Of a DNA stretch of 64,000 nt, positions 48,901-62,697 are shown in pieces. The stretch is taken from contig NC_134755.1 in NCBI RefSeq assembly GCF_050436995.1, forward strand, positions 7,193,001-7,257,000, in the 5' to 3' direction. Under the pieces are notes generated by a model. The model ran no database searches, had not been told where the DNA came from, and was given only the letters and a program-made list of their open reading frames with translations. Source of the stretch: Anticarsia gemmatalis (Eukaryota; Arthropoda; Insecta; Lepidoptera; Erebidae). Position 1 is the stretch's first letter, and the number at the start of each line of letters is the position of its first letter. Position numbers and translations under genes: made by a program.

Positions 48901-51900
48901 GGCAACGTGCTGACGCAGCCATTAGACAAGAGGAGGCGGTGATGGCGAGAGCGTGCAATGGCCGCGGGTAGCGTGAGAAATACGCCGCGAGACGATACCA
49001 AAGCGTGCGCACCCAATTCCTTATGCAAATGTGCAGAGGCGCATCTACCGCCCGCCGACGCCATCTAGCACCACCAGCAGCCGTCCCGCCGCGTGCGCTA
49101 CCTAGTTTTATTAACAGTCGATAATAGAGTTCAGACATAGATTGGTAGGGCTGCCACCTCCCAAAGGTCAAACGATATCGATATTAAGGTTGTGTCACAT
49201 TACAACTCAGCGGATATCTATGGAGCTGTTAAATGAAGTCACGTAGTTGGCCTTCAAGTGAAGAGATAATATAAGCGCCGGTTTGAAGTTTGTGCAAACG
49301 AGGATTCTCGGCATTCCTGCAAGACCCGTTGACTTTTGCGAACTCTTGCCATATTTTAGACCTGATTGGACGATCTCCCCTTTACAAAACACTTTTGAAA
49401 ATTAATCATTTCTATTTTGTGTAATACAGGATTTACAGTATAAGTTCTTGTTTTGTACTTGCCATAAGTCGTTTATTATTAAAAGGATTTTTTTGAAATT
49501 GTTAGCATACGTCAGTTTTTGTCTTGTCATGGGGAAGTATCTAATTATGTTACTGTGGGAATAAAATGTGGACCAGTCAAGGGCCAGCCCTACAATGTCG
49601 CACACACATCGTGCATAGTCGCGTAACCAACCGAGAGAGTTAATCGCACTGCAAATGCACTTTCAGTGCTTTATTGGCAGCATTAGAAAGGTACTAGGCT
49701 GCGTTAGGCTTTATACGGCACATCACAACAATGGGGTTTAATAACGACAACGGACTGCTCGTTACCATCCGACGATCTCATGTCGCGAGAAATTGCCTCC
49801 CCTATTATTGTTCAGTGCGGCCAAGTGCGCAATAAGAGCAAAAATTTGCGAACAGGCTCTTTATCCGATATACGAACGAAAAAAGACGAGCCTCACTAAA
49901 TAGATTGAGATTGACGTGTTCAACAATAGACAGGTAAGATTTATTTAACCACAATATGCGATAGTAGTCGTTCACCGCATACATCACTGGTGATGGGATT
50001 AGATCGCATCTCTCACACTTAATTAACATAGAATACTGGCGATTTTTCCGTCACATTAACCGCTAGCATTATTAGATAAGATGAACCAGGCGTTGATGCC
50101 ATTTTAATTATAATATATTATTATATAAATCACACAAGCAAAATAATAAATCAAGACATTATTACTGTAACAGATTGTTATCAGGTGAGCTCGTAGTTTG
50201 CTATTCACTTTTATATCATGTGCCTGGACATTTCCAGGGCACGGGGTCTTAATGTTAACTGACTTATTACATGCAAGTGGTCCGTGCTGTTAGGTAGGTT
50301 CGCGGGGGAGATGACATGAGCCGAGCGAGGCACGGCGTGTGCAGATTGAATCCGACAGTCGGGATGATATTGTTGGAATTACAAGCGTTTAATCACGGAG
50401 AATGCGCGCGCGTCGCGGAGCGCGAGCCGCCGTCGGCTCCGACAATGGCTGCACTGTCACGCCGAACGTTGAATCCCGCGCCCGATCACGACCGCGACAT
50501 CGGAAATCAATAATCGGATGATTTAGCCACCGCGCCGCGTGCGAACCTGATTAGACACGATAATGCCTGCTGCGTCTCTACCGAACGCTATGAGGCTGCG
50601 GGCCGATAGGTTATCGTTGCTATGAACAACATACAACTGTATTATTTCTGCGGAGATCGTCTAACGGAATGACATATTTTTCCATGATATACATCTCATA
50701 AGACCGCGCACGATACTCTCATTTACAGTAACATATTTGGTAGTAATGGGCTAATGGCGCTATGTCTTTAGTTGTACGCTTTTACATACTAACTTTGAGG
50801 AACTACATTACGGCCTAAATTGCTATATATACCATGAAGAAGTAATGGAATTCTAGTTAATTCACATGGCAGTTCCCTTATTCATCTTTAGATGAATGAA
50901 CAGTAAAACGATGCTTATGCGAGCGGTACTATGAACATTGAACAATGAATAAAATACGTACGTACATAACTTTTCTTTATTACTTGTACTAAATTATAGA
51001 CGCCTGTATGCATTTTTATGTGCGTTTCTCTTTAAGGTGGGTTATGAGTTATTAAATATTAATTGATATAAGATAACGGTATTAGCTGTACACAATGTTT
51101 ATAGGTTGCATAAAAACTCGAATTCTATTAGACATATGCTTCAAGTAAAGACGAGTAAGGAAAATGAAATGATATGTAAGTTTCAAATTCAATTAATATA
51201 AATCAGAATTAGCCGACGAACACCCTCGTTTAATTAAAAAGTTATCGAGTCTTAAACTACTCGGGTATATTATTGAAGATGCAAACGCACATGAGTAATA
51301 AAGTAATTTCTTAAAAATAAGTGTAGGGTCCACACAAGAACTACCTTATTTACATGAATAGTAAGGTAATCATTTACTTAAAGCCAGAAAGAAATAAAAG
51401 CGAATCCTCTGCTAGCACTTAGCTGGAACAAAGTCTAATTACATTTCGTGAGGTATCAATGAGCGGGGCAATTACGTCAGTGGGTTCTATGTAATCGGTG
51501 CTTCGAGCGCATTTCCCGGGTGTTCCGTCGATGCATCTAGAATAATCTACCATTACCATGATTTATATCTGACCGATCATGGACTGGGTGGCTTAATGAC
51601 AGCCCGAGCCTTTCCAGCTAGCCACATATGACTGAAGTTTGATGTATTGAGTGAGCGGACCGTCACCCCCAAATGAAAAGTTTAACTTAAAGTTTAAACT
51701 TTTTGAGTGACTCGTAACTCTTTGACTGGATAACCTATTTTGGAACGTGTTTAACATCTCAATAGTAGGAATCGAGACGCTTGCTGTACGTATGCATTGT
51801 TAACGAACATATATGTAAGACTTTCTTCTGTTATTAAGGATAACATTCGTCTAAATGTATGAAGTTGTAAACTTTATGAGGTCAAATTATGTAAGTACCT

Positions 51901-54900
51901 ATGTTGTATTTCTACAGCGGTTGCCGGTACACAAAATAAACTAAGTAGTAAGGAAATTGAGGTATATATCATGCTATAAATATCAAGTTCTCAATCTAAG
52001 ATGCCTAAATGTTAACTGCTTTCGGCAATAAATCAATTACTAAGCCAACAAGATATCGATACATTAGCGTATAATTCTTTGATAAGTCGATGTTGATTTA
52101 AGATCTGTAAATTTAATATTTCCTGCAATTTTAAAAAGAGTCATTAAACCTGTTTGTTTAAATGATTAACAAGAAGTTATAAACCTCCTAAAGCTATATT
52201 TCCGTTATTATTTATTTTCTATTGCAAATGCACCAAGAAAATATTGAAGAGCTCTAAAGAGCCTTAGAATGAACGGTGTTGCATTAGAAATGACATCGAA
52301 CATTTATTTCTTAATCATCTTACAACGTATAGGAAATAAAATGAAATAATGGTGGCTTAATGATCTGCGATTATCTGACCAACCACTTAGTAAAGAGCTT
52401 TGTATGCAAGGATCTCTACTGGCGAAGGTAAACGAAACTCATAATTTAGAACATAAGAGACCCACAGTCTTACACACCTGACAGTGGCTTATTTGATACA
52501 GTTACTTTATTTTGGAAATACACAGATAATGTGTACGCTAAGGGTCTCTCTGGTAGGTTGTCAGACTATAAAGATGTGCATTTACAGGCCATAGAGTTCG
52601 CAGAACCCGTTCTCCCAATAAAAACGTATTCGGTATAGTTTGGTTGTAATTACATCTTACAGCTATTAGCAATTTACTTTGAAGAGAACGAATAACCCGA
52701 CGACAAGTTAACTGTGGGCGCATCGATCATGTAATAATGGGTTACAACAACTGTTTCACTGTTTCACTACAGAATTAAATTACGTAAATGCCCTAGATGA
52801 CAATTAATTCTAGGTTATGTCTTTGTATTCTCTCGGTTAAGATAGCATTATTTAATTTACATTTTAAAATGAGTTTAAAAACGCAATTAATGCATTCGAT
52901 GCGCACGCAACTGAATAATTATCCAATTCGACGACGGTTAAATGTCTATAATTTACGAACAAGCTACGCAATGACTACTCGTTACAAATGAACGGTAACA
53001 ACGATTTTGACACTTTAGTCTAGGAATTATGGCTATGCTTGAGTTTATACAAATACAACGAAGATGGGCAAAATGTGGAGTAACAAAAAGATAAATGGAG
53101 GCAGGAGAGATACAGACGTAGTTTTGATGTAATACAGAGACTCAAGTGACAGTTGTTCAAAGAGAATTCAGCCTGTCACAATCAATCACAGAGCCTATTA
53201 TACAATTAGTAGAAGTGACGTGACAACGACGATAAATCGATGGACAGACACTGGACAATTTGTTATACGGTTTGTCGATGAATTCCAAGAATTTTGATCA
53301 GTTTATGACAAGCTTTTTTGTGTTACACTATGTGTTCCTATTTGTTGAGTCAGATACGTAAATGTGTACAAATTGTTGACGAACTTGGTACAGTTTGTCA
53401 CTACTTCCCTAGCCTAAAAATGAAAAAAAACTTAGTTAAGATTGTTAGCTAAAAGGTTCCGCTTACAGACAAAAATATTTGTAACTATAAACAGAACCTA
53501 CATTTTAAGATTAACACAGGGATAGGGACTGCAATGATTTTTACGGACTTTAGTAATTCAACACTAAATGCATATAAATTTCTCAGAACGAGTACGGAAA
53601 TAGCATTCCTGTTTCCGATTAAAATAACGGACAGGTAACAGACAATTAATTGTGACAAATTAAAAGTAACGCTGCTTTCCCCAGCTGCAAGCGTGTAAAC
53701 GGATAAAGTATTTAATATTATAACTGAATGTTCTCACGATACTTTTGCAAGCTTTATAAAATTACGCATATTTATTTGAACATATTGACGGTTGTCAAGA
53801 TAAAAACCAGGAGTTTATCCGAACACGTCACGATTTACGATTTTAATACGAAACATAAATTGGCAACTAATTAAGCATCTTTTATTTTGAAACTTAATTA
53901 TGTGTTATTTTGTAAACGACGTTATCACGATATTTTTTAATGCGGTAGGTAATTATATAAACGGATAAATATTTTACATTTTATGGTTGGAAATTGGTTG
54001 GACATAATAAAAAACGGTAAAAGTTGTATTTAAGACAACATATTCGTTACGTTTACGTGTATAACACAGTATTTTAGATTAGGATTCCGTGTAACATACC
54101 GTTACTAGAGAGACCATGTGAGTCGAAATTTGATAAACACAAATATTTGCCATGGATAACGAAGCAAACCACAAAACTCGTGTGAAACATAGACAAACTA
54201 ACAAGCGAAGCTTTCCTGTTTATAACGTCTCGTGTGCCACTTTAAAATATTAAATCTATAGAAACGTACACAATGCAGGACAGCTCGTTAATTTGCTTAT
54301 GTTGTAAAAACAACCGCGGACGGAACTGTAATTTCCTTTGATTTGATGGAAACTATAAAAACAGAAAGCAATTCCAATCGACAGATTATAATATTGATAT
54401 GGTTTGTATTTAAATAACACCAGCGATATTTATTTAAATGAGAGCTTTTCTAAAATGTATTGCAGATATTTAAGTGGCAAATGGACATTACGAGGTCTTT
54501 GGAACAGATTACAGTTACATTTTAGTGTCTACATTTTGGGATACGGACGTGACTAATCTTTGAAAGGTTTCGTCAATAAAAATTATCTAAACGTACCTTT
54601 CGTACATATTCAAAGTACTGTTTACTTCATTGCCTATTAAGCGTATTGATGGCGATATAAACTCAAAATGCGTAAAAGTCAACGAAAGATCTTAAGTTCT
54701 AATTGTCTTATTTAGCTGAGTATAATGCATGGAATTAGAAATTTATAGCGTTCTATTATTGTCATGATGCCTTCATCCGTAACAACTGCAATAAACAATA
54801 AAATTGTGTCGTAAAATCAGCCTGAAATAAATGCTGACTTTTCTGACTGACTGAGCTACTTGCTAGCAAATAACTAGATTAGGCAACTGTTATTTTTAAG

Positions 54901-57900
54901 TCATGCATCCAAAGCAATAAACATAACCATGTCACTTTTAGCTAATACGTGTCGAAATTAAAGTATGGATAACTGTATATAATAGTTAACCAAAATAGAT
55001 GACGTACATGTCAAGGGATGTAACAGTTTGGCGCTGTAGTAAATCAAAAGGCGCCTGAGCGCCGCACCCGCGCCACATTGCACGAGCGAGTAAGGCTGCG
55101 TTTCCACCGAAGAAAATCTATACTATCAGGATTAAACGCGATAAACGCCGCATTGGTAAGATTTCTCCCCGTGCACCGCTTCACTATCTCCCATATCGCT
55201 GATGGAAATGCAGACTACATGTTTGCACAACGCAAGAGTGGACGTGATATCAGAGACCGAACACTTACTTTCGTTGCTAATAACAACCTGTAAACGTCAT
55301 CTCAGCCTTCATAACTATCATACTAGTTAAACTTATTCGTAAGTCTTCCATAAAAACTTAATGCTTCAACGCATAAATTAGGATCCCATTTAACGAGAAT
55401 GAATAAAAAATAGACAAACAAAACAAATAATGTTGTACGTCTTGGAACGGCTTTCTAGGAAAGCAAAAATTTACTTACTGCTAATTTATTTATGTTTCCA
55501 GTTTACATTTGCAAGGTGAAATAATTTAATGTGTCATTTGTTTTTCTTTTAACTTACTTTTTCCGCAGTTCGCTACTGGAGTCGCTCCGCTCGTGACTAG
55601 CGACTATATATCAGAGCAACACGCGCAGTAGCCTTAAATGGTTTGCATCGAGACGCGCGATCGTAAAAGGGGCTTCGGCATCGCATTAAAGAGTCTGGCA
55701 ACGCATGTTGATGAGCATCCCCGGTTAACTCTACCGACAATCGGACGCGATACCTTCCACCATCGACATATATCTGCTGGCAATACGATTGAATAGTAAC
55801 CACGCCAAGTCTTATTTCGAATTTAAATTTAAATTTTATTGTATTGCTTTGGAATACGATTTCTTCCGAAGGCGTTCGATTAAATGAAGATATGTGCATC
55901 TTATCGTGCTCGCGTATCAAGACTTTAAAGATTAAGCATTTATAATGTAGAGTAAATGATTAAATGAAGTTTATCCCAGTTTCCACTTGAATAATGGGTC
56001 CGGTAAAATGAATAAAAGTTTTTTACAAAAAGTCATGTATCGATTAGCCTACATGGACAATTCATTATTCAGCAAGGCGCCAATAATCAGCTCTCGAAGC
56101 ATGCGATCCGGTCACCATAAATAGGTACATTAACGAGAGTCTGCCTTCTGGCCGCCAGCCAGCCACATACACTCACCAACTAACCTACAAACCTGTGAAG
56201 ATATATATAAAACGTAATAGAAACGTAACGATATCATTAAATTTATGTAAATAATCTAAAAACACCGTATTTTTGAATGAACCACGTTTATCATATAAAA
56301 TGTGTATTTTTTATAGTGCGACAATAATTCAATCAACTTTAATCAACAATTAGTATAAATTTAATTGACCGTCAAATTAGATTGCTTCGTATTGAATTTG
56401 AAATAAGTGTAACTTAGTATGCATGTATCTGCTGTGTGTATGTTTATATAATCAATACAATACAGTTTCTGCTTACTATTCCATGAACGTGGGACGTGTA
56501 ACCTATTTATGTAAATACCTTTTAAAAGTGCGATAGAAGATTTATTTTACATTTTATCATACAGGATTACTCTACATTCTTTCGCGTACGGCTTTACACG
56601 GTTTTAAAAGATAATAGTATGCTAATGCATAGATGTTTCTTCACAGTAGTCGTTAGTGCGAAATGTAAAAAAAAACAATTCTGTTTATGTACCGTAGAAC
56701 ACTTTAATGGCTGGTAATACAGGGAGTATACAACACTACCCTACGTATATAACAATTTATTACCTATTGAGAATTATAAATAGTAGATAGGTTAAAGAGT
56801 AAAGCGCATTTTATGTGGACAGGTATGTACATATCATTATCGGTTTAACACGAGAGCCACAAACTTTACGTTCTTAAACCAATAATAAGCGCTAAAGTAT
56901 GTACAGGTGCGAAACTTGTTTAATTGGACGTAGAAGTACGCGTTTTGAATATCAACGACATAGTTACGTACAATTAGGGATTTTCTAACACGGTCTGTCT
57001 CCATAAGGGTCTTCCTCATTAGGCGGTTACACGGTTGCGGTCGGCGCATCGCAGCCCAACGCCCTACACGCCCGCCCTACTAAATATTCATCAGCTAGCA
57101 AATTGTAAAGAATCGCTTTTATGGTACATTTAAATATTGAACACCGTTAAAATTTATTGTAAACGCCCTGAAACAATGTAGTTTATCCGAACCGGTCGGC
57201 CTTGTCGTCTAACTGTATATTATGATAACAAAACAAGAAAAATGGAATCCTGCACCGTTTGCAAGATATAAGAATGTGCGTTCTAAAAAAAGATTCAGTG
57301 ATTAAACTTTATACGCATGAGGTGCCTCCATTCAGCTGTAAATAAAAATGGTACGAGCGCGAGTAAACTCGTCCCGTAAAACAGCGATGCAAGGGCTGTC
57401 GTCTCGAGCGATTTATCACTTGGCGGATCGAGTGCAGGGCGTTGTGGACGTCAGTGGTGTGGAGCGAGACGGCGATATTTGTAAATAAATGAGTCCAAAA
57501 GAGTGCGGAGAAACGAAGGTTTTACGGTCGAGTGGCAAGGACGTAGCGCAAGGACGTGTTGGTGTCGTTAGCACAGCGCTAACTAACATTATTCCCATGT
57601 TTTGGTATTGTTTCTCCAACTTGCTTGGGTGTTTATAGTGTTTTCCACTTCTATAAATAGTGTCTTAGGCACGTTAAAAAAAGTTAGTATATTTGTTTCT
57701 AATCTTTTTTTGTTTAAATGTAAGTGTTATTTATGAAATCCATAAAATGATATCGTATAATTTTGTTTTTAATTTATCAGTTTATTCGTGTAGCGATAAA
57801 AAAGTAAAACAGTAAATAAATAAAGGACGACCGCCATGTTTTATTTCCCTTTAGTATTTAGTCAGCCAGCGTGGTATCTATGTAATGACAGTGTAGTTAA

Positions 57901-60900
57901 AAGTGCTTGTTAACGCGGGGCTTGCCAACGAGTGAGTCTAAATAAAGTGTTGGTCACTAGTTCTATAACTCAGGACTACTAAAAGTTCTTGGCTCCTGAT
58001 ATAGATTGTTTCGATTATAAAGCGACAAGTTTACTTGCGCTCTGGTTGCATCGCTACTGCGAGACGCTCTATTTAAGTATACGGTCTAGAACATGGCAGC
58101 CATGTTTGGGCTGGACTGGGCAGCTTATCTTATCTTCAGACATCAATGTCTAGCAGATAGAATTTCACTGGAGCTGAGAAATCTCCTTAACGATGCACGC
58201 TTTTAAAATAGACTTTTATATATTGCATTGAGCAAGGGCTAGGTGAAGTTTTTGACAGGCATCTATATAAAATACAAATGTTTGCTCATTTTAACCATCT
58301 TAAAAAATATTAGTTCGAACAATCAACATTTTAATTTCAAAGAAGTATTACGATACACATTTTTTTTATGAGTAAGCGTTCGTATTTTTTTGCGGGGTCC
58401 TTATAATTTATTGCTTGATATGATCTCATCGGTAAATCAATTAGGCCATAAGTTAATTAATTATAGGGCCGGAGGCAGTCAAGAAAAATACTTAGATATA
58501 ATAAAATTTCTAACTGAAAATGTATATTTTTTCATCAAAGAATGCGTGTTCTTGCGTAGTCGAGTAAAAGTTTTTATTATGCCTTAACTGTTGCTATTTT
58601 TTTATATTACAAAATATATATTTATTGCTGTTTATTATAAATGTTCAAAATGCTTAAAATAAAGTATACGCTTATTAAATGTTCCATAGAACCAACACTT
58701 TTGCCTTAAAGCTTATACAAAAACTGTAATGAATATTTTCAATTATAAGCTTATATACTACATGTCCATAAATTGTTCGCCAAATAAATAATTTGTATTG
58801 CATATGAATATATTACATTGCCACAAACCTATATTATAATCGTACTAAGCACAGTCATGTATATATGTCATGTGTATAACGCAATGGAAGTTTACGAATT
58901 AACTTGTTACTGCACCGGTCGGCCATATATATTATACATATGTTTTATAATTAGTACGTGATACTATCACAATTAAAAATCCCTGTAATTTAAGCCAAGC
59001 TATCTATTTTAATTCTTAGTAAAGGTTTGAAAACAAAAAACGTCTCGTTCTTAGTTTTCATTGCGGTTTTTATCTTCTAAAAAGAATAAAACCGAATTAA
59101 AAAAGTATTTTTTATATTCTCACACTGCACTTACTGTATTAGACTATTTACGAACCGGTTTGGTACAAATTTAATATGTTATGATCAAGTTTATGAAAGA
59201 TATTGACCTCTGCTGGAGTCAAGGGGGTAGAGGGGGGCAGATGATCGATGGGAGAATTAAACACCACCTTAATTGATACGTACGATGGCGCTTCGACAAA
59301 ATATCCAGGAGTAGACATAAAGATAAAAATCTAGAGCGAAACGCGCATTAGTTAATTATCACTGATTTATTAGCTAATAAACAAAAGTGATTGATCGAAT
59401 TTTTATTTGCTCAGCTTAAAAAACGTTGTAGGCAGCAAATATAACAACAGATGCTTGCCAAACCTGCTTTTACAATATTTTTTCTTTTGCAGGATTTTTT
59501 TATGGTACTATGCAATAAGACCTACGACATACAAAATAAATGTTACTCATGGAGTATCGAATAATAAATAATAATTAAGTAAAAATGAACTACTCAGTAC
59601 AGACTGACAAGGAGTGTAACAAGTTAAGTGTTAAGATATAAATCAGAAGGCATCGCGATCAATGTAAGTAAAAGTGTGGCGCCCGATCGACAGCCATCTA
59701 GTATTTCTATTTATAAGATGAGTGCTGACTTGAAATATGATGCTTATTTTGTTTTATTGACGCCAGCAGCAATGCAAATGGTATTTAACGCATAGCAGCA
59801 TGAGGCCTCAGACAAGTAAGTAGATTAAAAAGCTTCCTCCGATAAAAATTCACAAGAGCCGAGTGTATTATTGAAATGTAGAGCGCTCTCATTACAGACA
59901 GCTTTCAGCTCCAGTTCTCAATATCAATGAGATGTTATTTACAACACTTCTGTATTAGTCTGTGGCGCACAGCTTTGTTTGCAACCAGTAGTTTTGGTGT
60001 CTTTGACCGTGATGATCTCTACAGTTAGACAATGAGAGTAAAAAATATGATAAATAATGACAAGCTTATTTGCGTTTCTGGTATGTGATGTGAGGCGTAC
60101 AGGGCTCGGGGTGAGATGTACGATAACGGACTGCGGCGCCAAAGTAACAAGTTACTCATTAAGTCGTTCAATATAGGAATCAATCGATGTACGGATTTTC
60201 ATTGGCGAATTAATTCGGCGGACGCGAGATCGAGTAACGGTGCCGACGTGCCATTGACATTCGTCAGCGGTGGATGTAGTGGCCGTCGCAGTTCGTTGTT
60301 CGTCGTGCATCGCCTCGACACTCGTCGCCGCCGTCACCTTGACCATGACTTATGCGTTCAACTCGGTTACGCTAAATATACCACACTAAAAACTCCAATT
60401 ATATTTTAAACGATGCAATTCACACGTCTGAGAGAAGCAAATTTTAAAAATAAATAGAGTTACTTTTCGAAGTTTTGTAAATCAAATACGTATGCAACAT
60501 GCAAATTTTACCGCGACTTTATACTCAAAAAATTAGAATGTGGTTGTTGTATAATATATGTATTATGCTGTGCTTGATGTGGTCTATCGAAGGCGTCGAA
60601 GTAACGTTTCATTAAATAACTAAACCGCACTGCTTCCCAGTAATGAATGAGTCGACGTTCTAACACTAAGTTCGGTTAGCGGTTTTTTTTGCCCACTGCT
60701 CTCCTTATACTAGATTGATTTCTATTATTACCTGCCATCGAACTGTGAACACTATCGAAATGGAGTAATTGGCACTTGCACAAAGCCCGACACATCAATA
60801 ATACATGGTGTACCTACTTTCTTAGAATATAATGTAATTATGCTCGAAACTATTCAATACGCTAATGTAAATTTCTAAACAATAAAGATGAGAGAGAAGA

Positions 60901-61125
60901 AAGAGACTATAATATAAAATACATTTCATTGCCAATATATTTCGATTCGATTTCACTGTTTTATATCGAACATAATTTGTGGCACTCCTTGTGATTTCAT
61001 TAAATTTAATCCTTTATTATGCGAAAGATACACATATACATAATTTAATAGTAAACAATAAATCGTATTAGTCATGTTCCAATTTCCAAAATTATATTAA
61101 ATGGACGCAAGGAGATGAAAAGACT
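45959..61125. other. Long non-coding stretch, no gene supported
   Basis: Predominantly AT-rich. GC-richer islands are at about 47290-47500, 48900-49110, 50290-50600, 55020-55100, 55570-55760 and 60220-60340; all are open by composition in several frames and none gives a recognised domain. A cluster of CATGAC motifs lies at 47852-47922 and a 37-codon ATG-started frame at 58093-58206. No tRNA, rRNA or full-length mobile element was recognised. Atg16 5' exons could still be hidden here. Confidence 0.45.
47330..47473 (+). other. Candidate coding exon, unassigned
   Basis: A GC-rich block reads on the plus strand, after a possible acceptor 'gcgtcag', as EELVRCAANVGLEW, then TLVAATDDFMEHGNMLHENV, ending CLQ-stop at 47473. 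The composition is protein-like, but the minus strand is also open across it and no family is recognised. It may be a terminal exon or retrocopy of an unknown gene, or a chance frame. Confidence 0.2.
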
Positions 61126-61671
61126 ATGCCATCAAAAACATCCTGTAAAAAACCTCAAGTCTCGCAGCGTAAAAAGTGGTGAGATCTATGTAATACCAAG
61201 TCGATTAATCTGTTTAGTCTCTACTGAAAGGACCTTCTGTCTTAAGTTATTACATAAGTTATTATCATGCCAATATTAAAAATATTTCACGTTTAAAACA
61301 AATAAATCGACCTGGCCATCGCATGATTTGATTATTAGTATGTACCACACTGCACAGCACGACGGGCCAGCAACCGAATTCCTCACTAGGGTCCTTCCGA
61401 ATATAATGATTGAGATGAGTATCTTAAAGAAATTAATGCTCCTGAAATTTTAATGGCGAATTTGTGTTTTCATGCGATGACCAAGTCGGATTTATTTGTT
61501 TTAAACGTGAAATATTTTTAATATTGGCATGATAATAACTTATGTAATAACTTAAGACAGAAGGTCCTTTCAGTAGAGACTAAACAGATTAATCGACTTG
61601 GTATTACATAGATCTCACCACTTTTTACGCTGCGAGACTTGAGGTTTTTTACAGGATGTTTTTGATGGCAT
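61126..61671. repeat. Large inverted repeat (palindrome) in copy 2
   Basis: Arms of about 190 bases, essentially identical to each other in inverted orientation. Every base at which this copy differs from the copy 1 palindrome (for example catcctg for cattctg, tatgta for tatata, tactgaaag for tacttaaag) is present in both arms. Confidence 0.92.
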
Positions 61672-62333
61672 CTCACTTCTTTTTGTAAAGCGAACATAAG
61701 TCCAATTTGTATGGAAAGACGGTTATTTTTTTCATAATTCAACATATTTTCCTATTGAAATGTTGTTCAGTTTCATGGGCTAAACACCCTTAAGTTATGC
61801 CTCATACAGTAGGTACCTATGTACACCTATTATTTTCTATTATACTACAGTAATAGTTAATTCATTAACTGCAAATGTAACCTTGTAATCCTATATAAAT
61901 GTATAAGATTACAAAGTTATTCTTGCAGTTAATGTATTTAGAAAACTGGACTGAAATTAGAAAATATTGAAATTTTCCCATGATTAAGATACTAAATTCT
62001 ATTTGTATTCTAAATTTGAAGCTTCTAAGTCTGCTAGAAATGCCTTAGACTTTTGATGATCGGTGAGTCAGTGAGTCAGTGAATCAGTGAGTGACAAAAT
62101 TCAAAACTTTAACAAGTTGTCATTCTTAAAGTACTGGTTCAAATTGACTGAAATTTTCAATATACCGTGTTCATACAATGACTGATAAGTCGCTAAAAAT
62201 TCAGGCTTCTTGTTTTATCCACAACGAAATTATAGGGGGTCGAAAATGGCCTGAATTGCTTCGAGAAAAGATGGTACGGCCGTGCCGCTTTTTTTTGCTC
62301 GACTTGCGGGGGCACTGCCGTGCCCCCAGATAT
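61126..62333 (+). mobile_element. Foldback-containing repeat, copy 2 (about 1.2 kb)
   Basis: Second copy of the repeat at 15990-17119, inverted relative to it. Order on the plus strand: palindrome arm from 61126 ('atgccatcaaaaacatcctg'), a loop of about 150 bases that is longer and partly different from that of copy 1, the inverted arm ending near 61671, a body with tandem cagtgagt units near 62065-62092, and the terminal hairpin gggggcac-tgcc-gtgccccc (62309-62328). The frames inside it, including the one at 61518-61745, are not genes. It lies directly upstream of the RTE element. Confidence 0.82.
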
Positions 62334-62697
62334 ATGATAGATAGTGATATTTATTGAGTTTAACCAAAATGAAAGTCAAACAAAATGTATTTGCGACTAT
62401 TTAGGATATTATTATATTTGTTGTTTCTTTTGATAATAATAAATGTTAATGATTATCTTTATAAAATAATGAAGTAAGGTTCTTTCAAATATGTTAGGTT
62501 ATGATGCAGTGTATCAAATTGTTATATTGAAGTAAGGTTTTGGAGTGTAAGGGGTTTCAAATAACATCTTTCGGAACTCAAGCCAACCTCACCTGCTCGC
62601 GGTGCACTCTGCTAAACAACAAACGAGGCAAAACTGGCGACCCACCAACCCGCACTGGACCAGCGTGGTGGGATTACGGTCCACTCCTCCCCATGAA
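62334..62697 (+). other. Leader of the RTE element and spacer
   Basis: An AT-rich segment, then from about 62560 a GC-rich leader. 'gaagtaaggtt' occurs twice (62471 and 62529). The endonuclease frame is already open from 62551, after a TAA at 62548, but has no ATG until 62698. The 5' end of the retrotransposon lies somewhere here and cannot be fixed. Confidence 0.5.
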
